From contig NZ_SMLZ01000102.1 of the NCBI RefSeq assembly GCF_009711415.1, positions 1 to 64,000 of the forward strand: a stretch of 64,000 nucleotides of DNA, written 5' to 3'. The stretch is from Roseibium denhamense (GTDB taxonomy: Bacteria > Pseudomonadota > Alphaproteobacteria > Rhizobiales > Stappiaceae). Shown here one piece after another: positions 62,738 through 64,000 of this stretch. The notes under the pieces are model-generated. The model did not search any database, was not told the DNA's origin, and saw nothing but the letters and a program-made list of their open reading frames with translations. A program made the position numbers and the translations under genes. Within the stretch, counting starts at the first letter, position 1. Each line of letters begins with the position of its first letter.

Positions 62738-63355
62738 TCACAGATCCTTAATCGCCGCCACACCCGTTGCGTGTTCTGCGGTTGTAAATGAGACAGCTTC
62801 CCGCAACATCTGGAGAACATCGTCAAGGCTGTCGGCAACGAGATAGGGGACCTCGGTTTCCGGGCGAATAAAGCCCTGCGATCTCATGTGATCGAACAGT
62901 TCCAGGAGTGGCGACCAGAACCCGTTTATGTTGGCAAGGACAACCGGTTTGCGATGCTGCCCAAGCTGGGCCCAAGTCATCATTTCCACGGTCTCTTCAA
63001 GGGTGCCGATCCCGCCGGGAAGTGCAATGAAGGCGTCCGATTTTTGGAACATCAACTGTTTGCGTTCATGCATGTTGTCCGTGATGACCAAATCTTCCAG
63101 CGTGTCCAGCATGACTTCCCGTTCTTCGAGGAAGTGCGGGATGATTCCGGTCACTTTGCCGCCGCTTTCCAGGGCCGCGCGCGCGACGGTGCCCATGAGA
63201 CCTACAGCGCCTCCGCCATACACAAGGCGCAGCCCGGCATCCCCCAAAAGCTGGCCGAGATGGGTCGCAACCGCCTCATAAAGCGGGTCGGCGCCGAAGC
63301 TGGAGCCGCAATAAACACAGACACTTGTGAGCTTATTTTCAGAAATCGTATTCAT
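62738..63355 (-). CDS. LOG-family nucleoside 5'-monophosphate phosphoribohydrolase
   Basis: A 205-residue protein of the TIGR00730/LOG family. The signature PGGIGTLEETVEMMTWAQLG and the N-terminal YCGSSFGADP are intact. Relatives release free base from cytokinin or purine nucleotides. No further context; it is divergent from the last gene of the window. Confidence 0.9.
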   Translation of the reverse strand: MNTISENKLTSVCVYCGSSFGADPLYEAVATHLGQLLGDAGLRLVYGGGAVGLMGTVARAALESGGKVTGIIPHFLEEREVMLDTLEDLVITDNMHERKQLMFQKSDAFIALPGGIGTLEETVEMMTWAQLGQHRKPVVLANINGFWSPLLELFDHMRSQGFIRPETEVPYLVADSLDDVLQMLREAVSFTTAEHATGVAAIKDL

Positions 63356-63658
63356 GGCTCAATTGTGTGGCATTGACGGCTGGTTTTGGTCAAGCATTCT
63401 GTTTGAAAGCAAACGGATGCCCGGTGATTTCTTGCTGGATGATGCAAGAAGGGGTATGCAGAACTTTAACAGGGTCAGCAGGCAGCTTGAAGGAAACGCC
63501 AAGTGCTTGCCACTTTAAAATGAGATTGGCTATGGGCGATAGATGCATCCGGTTTATCGCCTGCTGATCTGAACAAGGTCTGCGTTGGCACTTGCTTCAG
63601 TGCGGGTTGGGAAGAGAACCGGAATGCTTCATTCGGCGACGGTTTCTGGGGACGAGAG
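63356..63658. other. Gene-free interval before the last gene
   Basis: About 300 bp separating the divergent LOG gene and the partial gene at the right edge. I see no hairpin with a T tract, no convincing small reading frame and no RNA motif. It presumably holds promoters for both. Confidence 0.4.
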
Positions 63659-64000
63659 ATGAATAAAAACACTTTAACCTGGGCGTTGATTGCTGCTGTG
63701 CCGATTGGTTTGGCGGCTTTGGGTATTGGATATCTCTACCAGGGGCAGGGATCTGTCACCCCGCAGCAAACGCAAGAGGCCTCGGAAGAGGCTGGTGCCG
63801 CGACTGAAACCGCCGCAAGCGCACCGGAAACGAACCAGCCCGCCGATACGACGGAAGACGGTGGAGCGGTCGCGGAAGCTGCCAGTGACGCTGCCGGGAT
63901 AGCGGACCGGATCGGCCCGAGCTTTGATGTGGTCGGGATCGAGCCAACAGGGGAAACGGTTGTCGCCGGACGGTCCGACGCCGGTGCAATCGTCGCCTTG
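63659..64000 (+). CDS. Membrane-anchored protein with acidic linker, truncated by the window edge
   Basis: An open frame of 114 residues from ATG 63659 to the window end. It has an N-terminal hydrophobic segment (residues 8-27), then an Ala/Glu/Thr-rich acidic linker of about 55 residues, then a start of a globular part containing IGPSFDVVGIEPTG and VVAGRSDAGA. This beginning is like alphaproteobacterial proteins that end in a LysM domain, but the rest is outside the window, so the family is a guess. GACGAG precedes the start. Confidence 0.55.
   Translation, partial: MNKNTLTWALIAAVPIGLAALGIGYLYQGQGSVTPQQTQEASEEAGAATETAASAPETNQPADTTEDGGAVAEAASDAAGIADRIGPSFDVVGIEPTGETVVAGRSDAGAIVAL

Noticed and set aside
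1..64000. Defence islands, CRISPR, prophage or transposon genes
   Set aside because: No Cas, toxin-antitoxin, integrase, transposase or phage structural signature was seen in any frame; gene content is chromosomal throughout.

Overview
The window is a gene-dense chromosomal segment of an alphaproteobacterium. Its moderate-to-high G+C, the marine-type gene content and the look of the proteins suggest a Stappiaceae/Rhodobacterales-like bacterium (Roseibium/Labrenzia type); this is a judgement from sequence character, not a database match. There are no rRNA or tRNA genes, no CRISPR array, and no insertion sequence or prophage that I can recognise. Most of the segment is ordinary housekeeping DNA. 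The accessory material is a corrinoid/folate one-carbon operon, a nonulosonate-like sugar cluster and a scatter of c-di-GMP and transcriptional regulators.

Region 1 (1-10.8 kb, almost all minus strand). After a truncated membrane protein and an MFS transporter comes a six-gene operon read from 7568 down to 1725: corrinoid (B12) protein, DUF1638 protein, 'virulence factor' domain protein, MetF-like methylene-THF reductase, MtrH-like methyl-THF:corrinoid methyltransferase, and a [2Fe-2S]/ASKHA reductive activator of corrinoid proteins. Formate-THF ligase (fhs) lies just upstream, beyond an HD-GYP gene. Together these make a route that moves a methyl group from a corrinoid protein to THF, oxidises it and recovers ATP as formate. 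The MttB/MtgB-type enzyme that would load the corrinoid from a substrate is not in the window.

Region 2 (11-23.8 kb). A XRE-cupin regulator precedes the threonine-degradation pair kbl-tdh, whose Tdh has lost all four structural-zinc cysteines. Then come an AraC regulator, an unrecognised protein, a membrane protein with a beta-solenoid-like repeat domain, a YcaQ-type DNA glycosylase, a periplasmic binding protein, a TauE/SafE permease with an odd start, a GlxA/GbdR-type AraC regulator and ferredoxin-NADP reductase.

Region 3 (24-30.4 kb). A probable glycan cluster: a NeuB-type synthase fused to a second TIM-barrel-like domain, a GDP-mannose 4,6-dehydratase-like enzyme, a NeuA-type cytidylyltransferase, a SAM methyltransferase and a convergent TPR protein.

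Region 4 (30.7-49.4 kb). Core metabolism and signalling: gph, a soluble chemoreceptor with a PilZ domain, rpiA-DUF2059-gor, two GGDEF proteins, a class V aminotransferase, a gamma-glutamylcyclotransferase-like protein, a VIT/CCC1 transporter, class II DAHP synthase, a response regulator, nadE, an MFS transporter and gltX. Region 5 (49.4-64 kb) has a DUF2865 protein, MarR and ArsR regulators, an MBL-fold hydrolase, CreA, an L,D-transpeptidase, cysS, two tandem GFA proteins coupled to cimA, rarD, a PleD-like diguanylate cyclase, a LOG protein and a truncated membrane-anchored protein at the right edge.

A family of palindromic intergenic repeats (GAGCATC...GCGTTT...AAACGC...GATGCTC) occurs three times, at 19.3, 34.9 and 44.9 kb.
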